A stretch of 45,144 nt of DNA from Kutzneria sp. 744 (lineage in GTDB: Bacteria > Actinomycetota > Actinomycetes > Mycobacteriales > Pseudonocardiaceae), in assembly GCF_000568255.1 (NCBI RefSeq), contig NZ_KK037166.1, positions 1,401,119 through 1,446,262 of the forward strand, read 5' to 3'. A program made the translations under genes and the position numbers. Within the stretch, counting starts at the first letter, position 1. Each line of letters starts with the position of its first letter. Of this stretch, positions 35,021 through 43,941 are shown in pieces. Under the pieces are notes generated by a model. The model worked only from the letters and a program-made list of their open reading frames with translations. It made no database searches and had not been told where the DNA came from.

Positions 35021-35734
35021 ATGACGAGGCGAATTCTCATCACCGGGGCCAGCAAGGGCATCGGCCGCGTGCTGGCCGACCGCGTCGCGGCCGGCGGCGG
35101 CGTGCCGATCGGCCTGGCCCGGACCGCGCCGGCCGACTTCCCCGGCGAGTTCCACGAGGTCGACCTGCTCGACCGGGGCGCGACCGCCGACGCTCTGGGC
35201 AAGATCGGCGACGTCGACGCCGTGGTCAACAACGTCGGCTTCGCCAAGCCCGACACGGTCGGCGAGATCGACCTGGACGACCTGGCCTGGGCCCTGGACG
35301 GCAACGTCCGCGTGGCGGTCCAGGCGACACAGGCCGCGCTGCCGGCCATGAAGGCCGCCGGCTGGGGGCGCATCGTGAACATCACCAGCATCGTCACGCT
35401 CGGCACGCCCCACCGCAGCGCCTACGCGGCCGCCAAGGGCGCGATGGACGCCCTGACCATGGTGTGGGCGGGCGAGCTGGCCGGCAGCGGCATCACCGTC
35501 AACTCGGTGGCGCCGGGCCCCACCGAGACGGAGATGTTCCGCCGCAACACCCCCGTCGGCTCGCCGCAGGAACAGCGGTCCCTGGCCAACCTCCCGGTCG
35601 GCCGCATCGGCCGTCCCGAGGAGGTCACGGCGGCGATCTCCTTCCTGCTGTCCGAGGACGGCGGCTACACCACCGGCCAGATCCTGCGCGTCGACGGTGG
35701 CGGCAGCATCGCCGCCGCGCACCGCGGCCGTTAA
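35021..35734 (+). CDS. Short-chain dehydrogenase/reductase (FabG-like)
   Basis: 237 residues from the ATG at 35021; an ATG two codons earlier (35015) is possible but lies too close to the -10. Cofactor motif TGASKGIG (residues 7-14), NNVGF, active site NITSIV...YAAAKG (Ser, Tyr, Lys), PGPTETEMF and the C-terminal GGYTTGQILRVDGGGS. A classical NAD(P)-dependent SDR. The stop overlaps the convergent gene's stop in the tetramer TTAA (35731-35734). It may be regulated by the divergent LysR. Confidence 0.92.
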   Translation: MTRRILITGASKGIGRVLADRVAAGGGVPIGLARTAPADFPGEFHEVDLLDRGATADALGKIGDVDAVVNNVGFAKPDTVGEIDLDDLAWALDGNVRVAVQATQAALPAMKAAGWGRIVNITSIVTLGTPHRSAYAAAKGAMDALTMVWAGELAGSGITVNSVAPGPTETEMFRRNTPVGSPQEQRSLANLPVGRIGRPEEVTAAISFLLSEDGGYTTGQILRVDGGGSIAAAHRGR

Positions 35735-37413
35735 CGGATGGGCTGGTCGCCGAAGGCCGCCAGGAACTTGTCCCGGAAGGCGCTCATCGGCCACAGCGGG
35801 GCGTGCGGGCTCGGCTTGAGCCCGTCGGTCCAGCCCCAGCCGGCGACCCGGTTGAGCACCGAGGGGTCCTTGGCCACGATGCTGATCGGCACGTCGTGGT
35901 CGGCCGCGGTGCCGCTGACCAGGGTCCCCGGCTGGTGGTCGCCGAGGAACACCATCACCGTGTTGTCGTCGCCGAAGTTCTGCAGGTACGAGATGAGCGT
36001 GTTCAGCGAGTACTGGATGGTCTCGCCGTAGGCCTGCTGCACCTTGGCCTGGTCCGGCCAGACGTCCTTGACCTGCTTGCCGTTGGCCGCCTGCGGCCCG
36101 AACATCGAGCCGTCGCCCATCGAGTTCCAGTCCACCATCTGCGGCGCCGGCGTCCACGGCACGTGGCTGGAGATCAGGTCGATCTCGCCGAACGCCGGGC
36201 CGGGCTTGGTCAGCTCGTGCTGGCGGATGAAGTTCATCGAGTACTGGTCGGGCATGGTGGCGTAGGAGAACACCGGGCCCTTGTAGCCGACGTTGCGCGA
36301 GTCGTAGACGCTGTCGTAGCCGTAGAACTGGCTCTCCGGCACCCAGTCGCGGGTGTTGGCCGGGTCGTCGGCGAAGGTGCGCCAGCCGGCGTCGTTGAAC
36401 GCGCGGGCCAGCGTGAACCGGTCGCCGTTGATCAGGCTGGTGTAGCGGTACTGGCTGTTGACGTCCACACCGGACTCCAGTGTGGAGTGGGCCAGCCAGC
36501 TGCCGCCGCCGAACGTCGGCGAGGTCAGGAAGCCGCTCTTGGCCGCGAATCCGGCCTGGGCGAGCTTCTCCGTGCCGTCGAGCACGGCGTCGATGGCGGG
36601 CGCGAAGCTGGAGTTCATCACCGCGGACCGGCCGTAGCTCTCCACGAACACCAGCAGCACGTTCTTGCCGCGCAGGCCGCTGAGCAGCTTGTCGTGGGGC
36701 TGGCCGACGTACGGGTCGGCCGCCACCTCGCGGGCGAACTCCCGCTGGTCGGAGATGTCCGCGCTGACCTGCCGCAGGTCGTTGACGGCCAGCGCGGCCG
36801 TGTTGCTGGCGGCCAGGGGTTGTCCGGCGGCGAGCTGCGCGCCGGTCGGGGCCAGCACGAGCCAGATCACCGCCATCAGCGCGACGCCGCGAAAGGCGCC
36901 GGTGCGGTGCTTGGCGACGTAACCGCCGAGGCGCGCGACCGACAGCGCGGTGAAGATGATCAGTCCGATCGCGACGACGATCACCAGCGCGGCGGCGACC
37001 CAGCCGAGGGCGTCGCCGACCTGGCCCTGCACGAACTCCAGGCCCGGGCCGAGGAACGTCCAGTCGTACACCGGGTCGAAGGGACGGTTGAGCGAGGCGT
37101 AGAAGCCCATGTTGGTCAGCTTGAGGATGGTCAGCACGCCCAGCAGGCCGCCGGCCACGATGCCGGCCGGCTTGCGCCACTTCGCCGGCAGCAGCAACAG
37201 CACCAGGATGCCGACCAGTCCCTCGACCGGGATGCGCACGAAGGCCAGCGGGGTCAGCTTGCTCAGGTCGTCCGGCGCCACCAGCGCGAACAGGACCAGC
37301 AGGAATGCGAGCACGGTGGCCGTGACGGCCAGGACGCGGCGCGCTGTCGACGGCGGTGTGCGGTCGTCGGTGCCCTCGTCGGGCTGCCGGCGAAGGCGCG
37401 TGAGGAGCGACAA
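35731..37413 (-). CDS. LtaS/sulfatase-superfamily membrane protein (phosphoglycerol transferase-like)
   Basis: About 560 residues from a TTG at 37413 (GGAAGGA seven bases upstream); an in-frame GTG at 37485 would add 24 residues. Four or five N-terminal TM helices precede a large extracytoplasmic alkaline-phosphatase-type domain. Metal and nucleophile regions are recognisable: LLVFVESYGRS (Glu), FGGGSWLAHSTLESG (candidate Ser/Thr nucleophile), DLISSHVPW and VFLGDHQPG (Asp-His). LtaS-like enzymes transfer phosphoglycerol or phosphoethanolamine to surface glycans or lipids. The exact transfer is unproven in actinobacteria. Confidence 0.85.
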   Translation of the reverse strand: MSLLTRLRRQPDEGTDDRTPPSTARRVLAVTATVLAFLLVLFALVAPDDLSKLTPLAFVRIPVEGLVGILVLLLLPAKWRKPAGIVAGGLLGVLTILKLTNMGFYASLNRPFDPVYDWTFLGPGLEFVQGQVGDALGWVAAALVIVVAIGLIIFTALSVARLGGYVAKHRTGAFRGVALMAVIWLVLAPTGAQLAAGQPLAASNTAALAVNDLRQVSADISDQREFAREVAADPYVGQPHDKLLSGLRGKNVLLVFVESYGRSAVMNSSFAPAIDAVLDGTEKLAQAGFAAKSGFLTSPTFGGGSWLAHSTLESGVDVNSQYRYTSLINGDRFTLARAFNDAGWRTFADDPANTRDWVPESQFYGYDSVYDSRNVGYKGPVFSYATMPDQYSMNFIRQHELTKPGPAFGEIDLISSHVPWTPAPQMVDWNSMGDGSMFGPQAANGKQVKDVWPDQAKVQQAYGETIQYSLNTLISYLQNFGDDNTVMVFLGDHQPGTLVSGTAADHDVPISIVAKDPSVLNRVAGWGWTDGLKPSPHAPLWPMSAFRDKFLAAFGDQPIR

Positions 37414-37531
37414 GCCGAGGTCCTTCCCTGCGGTGGTGGCGATGGTGCCACTCCAGCACACGGCCCCGGCTCGGCTTCGGTTCAATCCCGCGTTCGTACG
37501 CCACCCGTATGTGCCGGATGCCCGAAATCCG

Positions 37532-39190
37532 TCAACAGTTGGACGTGGCGCAGGGTCGACGGCTCAACGCGTCGAACAGGACGCTGCGGAAGTCGGCGCC
37601 GCTCAGGGCCTGGTAGGCCTTGCCGCCGGTGGCCGTGGCGAGCCGTTGGAGCACGTTCATGTCGGCGTCGGGGCCGAGCCCGATGCCGATGATCTGGATC
37701 GGCCGGGTCGGGTCGACCTGGGTCCGCAGCGCGGCGACCATGCCGTCGAGGTCCAGACCGCCGGTGGTCTCGTTCTTGCCGTCGGTGATCAGCACCTCGG
37801 AGTTGACCTTGGTGGCGTCGTAGCCGTCGCGCAGCGTCTGGTAGGCCTGCAATGCAGTGTCGTACAGGGCGGTGTTGCCGCCGACCAGGGTGGGCAGCGT
37901 CATGGCGGCCTGTTGCAGCGCCTGCCGCTGCGGCGACCCGGTGGTCCTGCCGCCGAGCGGGCCGAGCGGCACGAGCTCGTTCGCGTGCTCGGCGAACGTC
38001 CACAGGCCGACGGATGTGGTGTCGGGCATCAGCGACATGCCGGCCAGAGCACCGTCACGGGCGACGTCGATGCGGGACTGCCCGTCCGGCATGGGTTCCG
38101 CCATCGAGCCGGAGGTGTCGATCACCGCCAGGGTGCGGCCGTCGAGGTGGATGACGTCCCAGGCCCGCAGCACGGTCGCCACCTGGGTGGTGGTCGGTGT
38201 CGGCAGCCGGTTCGGCGTGTCCATCCGCACGCCCTGCCGCATCGACCACGCCGCGCGACCGCCCGGTTCGCGGAATCCGGCTTCGCTCAACGACTTCGCC
38301 GTCGTGTCGGATCTCAGCCGGCGCTCGAACGCGTCCGCGGCGGCGCTCGTTCCGCCCGGCTCCGCGGCCGTGGACACGCGCACCACCGGGTAGTCGAACA
38401 GCACCGAGCCCTCGGTCGGGTACAGGGCGACGGCCGGCACCTTCGAGCCGGCGTTGTGCGCGATCACCGACTGCTCGGTCGCCGTGAAAAGCGGTGCGGT
38501 GGCCGGGTTCTTCGCCATCAGCTGGTAGCAGGTGTCGATGTTCGCCTGCGTCGAGTCACGCAGCCGCAGCAGGGTGGCGATCAGCTCCGGCGGCGGCGTC
38601 CCGTTCTGCGCCGGGGCCATGCCCTCGGCCAGGCCCAGCGTCGCGATGCCCTCGGTGTTGGTCAGCGGGTCCGCGATGTCCACCGGCACGTCCGGGTCCA
38701 CCAGCCGCTTCCAGCTGACCGACGACTGCGGCCAGCCCAGCTTCGTCACCTCGTCCTGGCCGCTCACCACCACCAGCGGGGACGTCGCCAGCGAGCCCCT
38801 CGCACTGATCTTCGGCGTCACCCCCGGCACCGCCGCGTCCTTCTCCGCCGCCGTCGACGCCCAGAGCTGCGAGTCCGGTATCCACAGCGCCGGCGGGTCG
38901 ATCGGCTTCGTCGGCAGCTCCGCCACCACGTCCGCCGACTGCTCGGCCACCACCTCGACCTTGACGCAGGTCCCGTTCACCGCCGCGTGGTCGCGCTCGA
39001 AGCCGTCCGCCGCCTGCCGGGTCACCTGCTCCATCGCCGGCGTGACCGTCACCCTCAGCGGCAGCTCCCCGCCGCAGGTGCGGGCCGCGTTGGTGGCATT
39101 GGCCGTGACCACGGCGCCCACTGCCAGCACTGCGACGAGCACCGGCAGCACAAACCGCCCGCGCCGTGAACCCCGCCGATGCCGACGCAT
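37532..39190 (-). CDS. Exported solute-binding-like / von Willebrand A fusion protein
   Basis: About 552 residues from the ATG at 39190, chosen because the Arg-rich n-region and hydrophobic core (RFVLPVLVAVLAVGAVVTA) then sit at the N-terminus; an in-frame GTG at 39244 would add 18 residues. Residues about 45-310 look like a type-2 periplasmic binding domain (PPALWIPDSQLWA, KISARGSLATSPLVVVSG). Residues about 345-540 are a VWA domain with an intact MIDAS (VIDTSGSMAE, and downstream NTALYDT and ITDGKNE). No ABC partner is adjacent. Such fusions are known in actinobacteria but have no assigned function. Confidence 0.85.
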   Translation of the reverse strand: MRRHRRGSRRGRFVLPVLVAVLAVGAVVTANATNAARTCGGELPLRVTVTPAMEQVTRQAADGFERDHAAVNGTCVKVEVVAEQSADVVAELPTKPIDPPALWIPDSQLWASTAAEKDAAVPGVTPKISARGSLATSPLVVVSGQDEVTKLGWPQSSVSWKRLVDPDVPVDIADPLTNTEGIATLGLAEGMAPAQNGTPPPELIATLLRLRDSTQANIDTCYQLMAKNPATAPLFTATEQSVIAHNAGSKVPAVALYPTEGSVLFDYPVVRVSTAAEPGGTSAAADAFERRLRSDTTAKSLSEAGFREPGGRAAWSMRQGVRMDTPNRLPTPTTTQVATVLRAWDVIHLDGRTLAVIDTSGSMAEPMPDGQSRIDVARDGALAGMSLMPDTTSVGLWTFAEHANELVPLGPLGGRTTGSPQRQALQQAAMTLPTLVGGNTALYDTALQAYQTLRDGYDATKVNSEVLITDGKNETTGGLDLDGMVAALRTQVDPTRPIQIIGIGLGPDADMNVLQRLATATGGKAYQALSGADFRSVLFDALSRRPCATSNC

Positions 39191-39279
39191 GGCCTCGAAC
39201 CACCTCCGGAGGGGATTGTTGGCCCTGGACGTGCGATCCGACACCGCCGGACGGCGTGGTCAGCATCCAGCCGACCGGG

Positions 39280-41334
39280 TCAGCGGTCCCGGATGGCGTC
39301 GAGCAACTGCCGGGCCCAGTCGCCGTCCTCGCCGTCGATCTCGATCACACGAGCGAGGTCGTCGGCCGCGCGGTCCCGCTCCCCCACTGTGAACAGGATG
39401 ACCGCCCGGTTCACGAGGCCGTACAGGTAGTGCGGGTCCAGGTCGATCGCCCGGTCGAAATCAGCCAGCGCCTCGGGGAGGCGGTCCATTCGGCGCAGGG
39501 TCTCGGCGCGGGTGCCCAGGGCCCAGATGTAGGTCGGCCGCAGCTCGATGGCCTGGTCAAGGTCGCCAAGTGCCTCCTCGAACCGCTCGAGTGCCTGGAG
39601 CGTGGCACCGCGGCAGCCCCAGGCCCAGGCGTCATCGGGCTTGGCCGCCACCAAGCGGTCCAGGTCGGGCATGGCCTCGGCGTGGCGGCCCATGCGGCGG
39701 AGGGTCTCGCCGCGTTCGCCGATGTAGGTGACCACGCCGGGGGCCAGGTCGATAGCGGCCTCCAGGTCGGCAAGGGCGATGTCGAAGTGGCGATCGGCGC
39801 GGCGCAGAACGCCCCGCTCGGAATGGGCCAGCGCACGAGTCGCGGCCGGCAGGGAGTGGTCGTCGACGAGCAGGCCGATCAAGTCGAGGTAGGGCACCGC
39901 CTCGGCGAGTTCGGTGCCACGCCGGAGAACCTCCGGTGCGTCGGCGTCACGGCCGGCCTGGACGATCATCGGAACCCATTGCCGCGACAGGGATCGGCGC
40001 ACCGCGAAGGCCTCGACCAGCCCCACGAGGGCTTCGGGCAGCGCGGCGGCGCCGTTGGCGCACAGGCGGTGGTAGGCCTTCTCCAGATCCGGGGCGTCGG
40101 CGGCCAGGGCCAAGTGCCGCTTGCGCCACTCCCCCGGCTCGCGGCGGCGCAGGACGCGGAGCATTTGCGACCGAACGACATCGTGGTAGCGGTAACCGTC
40201 GGCCTGCTCCGTGACGAAAGGCTGTTGCAGCAACCAAGGCAGGTGATCCGTCGAGCCGGCGGCGACCGCGAAGACCTCGGAGGAGAAGCGGCGAGGCAGG
40301 GCGCCATGGAGAGCGGCAGTTCGGCGAGCGGGATCGGGCTCCCACTTCAGGAACCGTTCCACGGCACTGCCGCTGGGGTCGCCGACCTCGCTCACCTCTG
40401 CGGGCCTCGCTTCGGCGAGCATGGCCACCAGGACCGGCAGCTTGCCGGACAGGCTGAGGATGACCTCGACGACCCGCTCATCGGAAACGCCGCGGGAGGT
40501 GAGAAAACCGCGGGCCTCGGCGTCGGTGAAGACGTCCAGGGGCAGGTCCGCCCGGATGCCGAGGTAGTCGCCCCAGCGGTTCAGGTCCAGGGGATGCTGG
40601 CCGGCCACCACCAGCACGGCCTCGGGCGGCAGGGTGCCGTGCTCGCCGGCCAACAGGTCCCGAAGCCACTGGTCGAGGAAGGGCGAGGTCCGCTCGTAGG
40701 TGTCGAAGAACAGGGCCAGCGGCTTGCGCAGCGACGTGAGATCACGCAGCAGGGCCGGGGTGAGCACCTCGGCCGGCGACATCACCAGTTGCACGTCGTT
40801 GTGGTTGCGGAGCTTGCGGGTCAAAAAGACCCGCAGCTTGTCGATCTCCTCGGCAGCGGCCTTGGCGTCGATGGGCTTGGTGATCGCCCCGAGCCCCGGC
40901 ACCTCGCCCGCGACCCCGAGGCCGATCTTCACGGTGCCCCGGGTGAGCAGCGACGACAGGCCCTCGGGGGCGGTGGGATCGGCGTCCAGGTTCTGGCGGT
41001 GCTGCCGATACGCCGTCAGCCGCTTGGTGAACTCCTTGCACGGCCCCAAACCCGCCGCCAGCGCCTCCAGCGCGGACGGCAGGTCGTAGGCGGACTCGTC
41101 CACCTGTCCCGTGGCGAAGCCATGATCGGTGGCGACGCGGCGGAACTGCCTTACCAGGAACGACTTTCCGATGCCGGCGGCGCCGTGCACGCTGAACAGG
41201 AAGCGCCGGCGAGGGTCGTCCACGGGCAGCCGCAGGTTCTCCTCGAACAGGGCCAACTGCCGCTCGCGGCCGACGAACTCGCCGGCCTGCCGCCGGCGGA
41301 TCAGTTCCTGCAACGTCAACGGGCGCTCCGACAC
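39280..41334 (-). CDS. STAND-type ATPase with C-terminal TPR repeats
   Basis: 684 residues from a GTG at 41334. The N-terminal P-loop NTPase has Walker A GAAGIGKS (about residue 51-58) and Walker B PLALFFDTYERT (about 205-215). After a winged-helix-like stretch, the last 230 residues are at least four TPR units (RRMGRHAEAMPDLDRLVAAKPDD, LERFEEALGDLDQAIELRP and similar). STAND proteins act as signal switches in regulation, stress or defence. No effector domain (nuclease, TIR, protease) is visible. A -10-like TAGGCT ends 7 nt before the GTG, and the LCP gene ends 10 nt upstream. Confidence 0.87.
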   Translation of the reverse strand: MSERPLTLQELIRRRQAGEFVGRERQLALFEENLRLPVDDPRRRFLFSVHGAAGIGKSFLVRQFRRVATDHGFATGQVDESAYDLPSALEALAAGLGPCKEFTKRLTAYRQHRQNLDADPTAPEGLSSLLTRGTVKIGLGVAGEVPGLGAITKPIDAKAAAEEIDKLRVFLTRKLRNHNDVQLVMSPAEVLTPALLRDLTSLRKPLALFFDTYERTSPFLDQWLRDLLAGEHGTLPPEAVLVVAGQHPLDLNRWGDYLGIRADLPLDVFTDAEARGFLTSRGVSDERVVEVILSLSGKLPVLVAMLAEARPAEVSEVGDPSGSAVERFLKWEPDPARRTAALHGALPRRFSSEVFAVAAGSTDHLPWLLQQPFVTEQADGYRYHDVVRSQMLRVLRRREPGEWRKRHLALAADAPDLEKAYHRLCANGAAALPEALVGLVEAFAVRRSLSRQWVPMIVQAGRDADAPEVLRRGTELAEAVPYLDLIGLLVDDHSLPAATRALAHSERGVLRRADRHFDIALADLEAAIDLAPGVVTYIGERGETLRRMGRHAEAMPDLDRLVAAKPDDAWAWGCRGATLQALERFEEALGDLDQAIELRPTYIWALGTRAETLRRMDRLPEALADFDRAIDLDPHYLYGLVNRAVILFTVGERDRAADDLARVIEIDGEDGDWARQLLDAIRDR

Positions 41335-41344
41335 CCGATGAAGC

Positions 41345-42286
41345 CTAGTGGCCGCTGAGCACGTCCGCGGGCACTTCGGCGTCGGTGCGCAGGGCCTCGA
41401 ACAGGCGGGTGGCCTTGTCCTTGTTCCAGAGCACGACCGAGCCCGCGCCGGAGATGGTCGGCGTGCTGCCCACCGGCACCGTCGTGGTGACGAGGTCCTT
41501 GCTGGCCAGGGAGAACGCCAGGCTGGCCAGGTTCCAGACGTGGTCGCCGTTGTTGACGGTCAGCGCGCCGGGCACGCTCGACATCAACGGGATGATCTTG
41601 AACGGGTTGAACATCACGCCGGGGCTGGTGATCTTGGTGACCACCGCCGACAGGAACTGCCGCTGGTGCACCACGCGGTCCAGGTCGGCCGACGGCGTGG
41701 CCCGGGTGCGCACGTAGCCGAGCGCCTGCGCGCCGTCCAGGTCCTGGCAGCCGGGCTGGAGGTTCAGACCGGCCTTCGGGTCGACCATGGGCTTGTCGAT
41801 GCACATGTTCACGCCGCCGATGTCGTCGACCACGTCGGAGAAACCGCCGAAGCCGATCTCCATGTAGTGGTCGACGCGCAGCCCGGTGGCGCCCTCCACC
41901 GTCTGCTGGAGCAGCTGCGGTCCGCCGAAGGCGAATGCGGCGTTGAGCTTGTTCTTGCCGTGCCCCGGAATGTCCACATAGGAGTCACGCAGCATGCTGA
42001 CCAGGGTCGGCTTGCCGCTGGACGGCACGTGCAGCAACAGAATGGAGTCGGTGCGGGAGCCCGCGGCGTCGCCGGTGGCGAGCTGCTGCTTCTGCGCGTC
42101 GGTCAACCCCTCACGGCTGTCCGACCCGACCATGAGCCAGTTCGTGCCCGCGCCCGCCGCCGGGCGGCCGGAGTAGTCCTGGAGCGCGTCGGTCCGCTTC
42201 AACGAGAAGTCGGCATACACGAACACACCCAGCACGAGCAGGATCAGGACCACGACAACGATCCCGATGACACGCCCGATGCGCAC
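41345..42286 (-). CDS. LytR-CpsA-Psr (LCP) family cell-wall glycopolymer ligase
   Basis: 313 residues from a GTG at 42286 (GGAGG seven bases upstream). One N-terminal TM helix (about 6-26), then the LCP domain: NWLMVGSDSREG, GSRTDSILLLHV (pyrophosphate/metal residues), LVSMLRDSYVDIPGHGKNKLNAAFAFGG, and YVRTRATPSADLDRVVHQRQFL with the conserved Arg residues. LCP enzymes attach polyprenyl-linked glycopolymers to peptidoglycan or arabinogalactan outside the membrane. It could anchor the product of the glycan operon at 40-7032. Confidence 0.92.
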   Translation of the reverse strand: MRIGRVIGIVVVVLILLVLGVFVYADFSLKRTDALQDYSGRPAAGAGTNWLMVGSDSREGLTDAQKQQLATGDAAGSRTDSILLLHVPSSGKPTLVSMLRDSYVDIPGHGKNKLNAAFAFGGPQLLQQTVEGATGLRVDHYMEIGFGGFSDVVDDIGGVNMCIDKPMVDPKAGLNLQPGCQDLDGAQALGYVRTRATPSADLDRVVHQRQFLSAVVTKITSPGVMFNPFKIIPLMSSVPGALTVNNGDHVWNLASLAFSLASKDLVTTTVPVGSTPTISGAGSVVLWNKDKATRLFEALRTDAEVPADVLSGH

Positions 42287-42352
42287 CAGACCACCTCCGC
42301 TTTGTGGACAGACGTCAACAATAGGGACGTGTGGCGAGGCGCGCTGGTTGCG

Positions 42353-43315
42353 TTAGGGAACGCGCTGGGACAGAACCAGCGCGCCGGCCGCACCGAGGAC
42401 CGCGAGCACCGCGCCCAGCGCCACGAACGGCTTGCTGACGTCGGCCTCCTGCGTCTCGTAGCCGATCTGCTGGCCGAGCGAGGCGTAGATCTGCTTCAGC
42501 TTGTCGCTGGTGTCGGCCTTGAAGAACTGGCCGCCGGAGATGTCGGCCAGCTGGTGCAGCGAGTCGTCGTCGACCGGCACCGGCACCTCCTGGTTCTGCA
42601 GCACCACCACGCCGTCGGTGGTGCCGTAGGAGATGGTGTTGATCGGGATCTTGGCGTCCTTGGACTCCTTGGCCATCGCGAACTCGTCGCGGCCCGCGGT
42701 CTGCTTGCCGTCCGACATGAGCACGATCTGCGCCGGCGGCGCGCCGGCCGAGCCGCCGAGGCCGCGCTCGAACTGCTGGATGGACTGCAGGGCCGCGGCG
42801 ATGGCCTCGCCGGTCGCGGTGGCCGGCTGGAGCTGGATGGCGTCGATCGCGTCGGCCACCGGCTTGCGGGCCGTGGTCGGGCTGACGTCCACGGTCGCCG
42901 AGCCGCCATAGGTGACCAGGCCCAGGTTGACCCCGCCGGTCATGTCCTCCACGAACGACTTGGCCGCCGCCTGCGCCGCCTTGATCCGGGACGGCTGGAT
43001 GTCCGTGGCGTCCATCGACGGCGACACGTCGATCACCAGCATCACGGTCGCCCGGTTGCGCGGCACCTTCGCTTCGGCCATCGGGCCGGCCAGCGCGGCG
43101 GTCAGCGCGAGGAAGGCGACCAGGAACATCACCGGCGGCACCATCCGCCACCGGTTCGGCCGCTTCGGCGCCACCTTGTCCAGCACGGCCATGTTGGCGA
43201 AGCGCACCACGTGCCGGCGGCGGCGCCTCGACACCCAGAAGTACGCGCCGAACACCGCCCCCACGCCCAACAGCAGCGCGAACCACACCGGCGACGCGAA
43301 CGAATCGATCCCCAC
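42353..43315 (-). CDS. UPF0353 membrane protein with VWA domain (Rv1481-like)
   Basis: 320 residues from a GTG at 43315. Two N-terminal TM segments (about 8-26, 60-78) flank RFANMAVLDKVAPKRPNRWRMVP, followed by a VWA domain with MIDAS VIDVSPSMDATD and LMSDGKQTA, and a C-terminal TM helix. The RFANM-x5-VAPKRP-x-RWR block is that of mycobacterial Rv1481 and BatA/BatB-like proteins, which normally sit beside a MoxR ATPase and a DUF58 protein. Neither is present within the window, so here it is an orphan next to an LCP gene. Confidence 0.88.
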   Translation of the reverse strand: MGIDSFASPVWFALLLGVGAVFGAYFWVSRRRRRHVVRFANMAVLDKVAPKRPNRWRMVPPVMFLVAFLALTAALAGPMAEAKVPRNRATVMLVIDVSPSMDATDIQPSRIKAAQAAAKSFVEDMTGGVNLGLVTYGGSATVDVSPTTARKPVADAIDAIQLQPATATGEAIAAALQSIQQFERGLGGSAGAPPAQIVLMSDGKQTAGRDEFAMAKESKDAKIPINTISYGTTDGVVVLQNQEVPVPVDDDSLHQLADISGGQFFKADTSDKLKQIYASLGQQIGYETQEADVSKPFVALGAVLAVLGAAGALVLSQRVP

Positions 43316-43356
43316 GGACCCTAGTGAACCGCCCTCAACGTAAAACCCCGGTACAC

Positions 43357-43383
43357 GAGGCACATGCGGACCGCACGTGCCTC
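43357..43383. terminator. Hairpin downstream of imm1 gene
   Basis: A 13-bp stem with one mismatch (GAGGCACATGCGG / CCGCACGTGCCTC) and minimal loop, 140 bp beyond the Imm1 stop and just before the UPF0353 gene. A 12-bp perfect palindrome ACATTCGAATGT (43410-43421) lies between it and imm1 and may be a regulator site. Confidence 0.5.
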
Positions 43384-43521
43384 TGGGAGGCAACAACGAC
43401 GCTCATGTGACATTCGAATGTGCTTGAGAGCGGGCCCTCGTCCGCGTCCACACTGCTCGCCACCACGAGCCATTACGGAGCGTAGCCGTACCGATGGCTG
43501 CAAAGCCGCGTTGAGACGGGC

Positions 43522-43941
43522 TCAGCCTTCAGTGGCCTGCCACTCCGCGGCTGACGGCCGCTGACCACCGGTCGCGAGGTACTCAACCACCGCCGCCTGC
43601 ACGGTGGAGATCGGCACCTCGGAGTTCGGCGGAAACTCCGAGTCGGCAGTCACGTAGTAGTAGATGACCGGCTCGGCGTTGCTCGGCTCGACGCTCTTGC
43701 TGTACGACCCCCGGAAGTCGCCGTGCCCGGAGTATCGAAGCACGCCCTTGTCGCCGTCGACGCCTACGGACAGCTCCTGGCCCCACGGGTCGTCAGCGAC
43801 GAGAACCGTGATCAACACGGCAGCACCGTCGGGGTACTTCTCGCGCACAGCGTCCAACAACCCGGCCACGTCATCGGCGCTGGCGACCACCACCGGATCG
43901 TCGGCGTGCTCGGCGGTGTAGTAGGCGTTCAGCGTCGCCAC
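43522..43941 (-). CDS. Imm1-family immunity protein
   Basis: 139 residues from the GTG at 43941, preceded by AAGGAGGGG. It shows the Imm1 pattern: LNAYYTAEHADDPVVVASADDVAGLLDAV, VGVDGDKGVLRYSGHGD, VIYYYVTADSEFPPNSEVPISTVQAAVVEYLATGGQRPSAAEWQ, including the C-terminal EW that corresponds to the family's conserved Trp/Glu. Imm1 proteins neutralise deaminase-type toxins of polymorphic toxin systems. Its start overlaps the 3' end of the toxin gene by 13 nt, as expected for a toxin-immunity pair. Confidence 0.88.
   Translation of the reverse strand: MATLNAYYTAEHADDPVVVASADDVAGLLDAVREKYPDGAAVLITVLVADDPWGQELSVGVDGDKGVLRYSGHGDFRGSYSKSVEPSNAEPVIYYYVTADSEFPPNSEVPISTVQAAVVEYLATGGQRPSAAEWQATEG

Noticed and set aside
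37414-37531. Terminator between the SBP-VWA and LtaS-like genes
   Set aside because: No stem longer than about 5 bp could be found; the genes may be co-transcribed.
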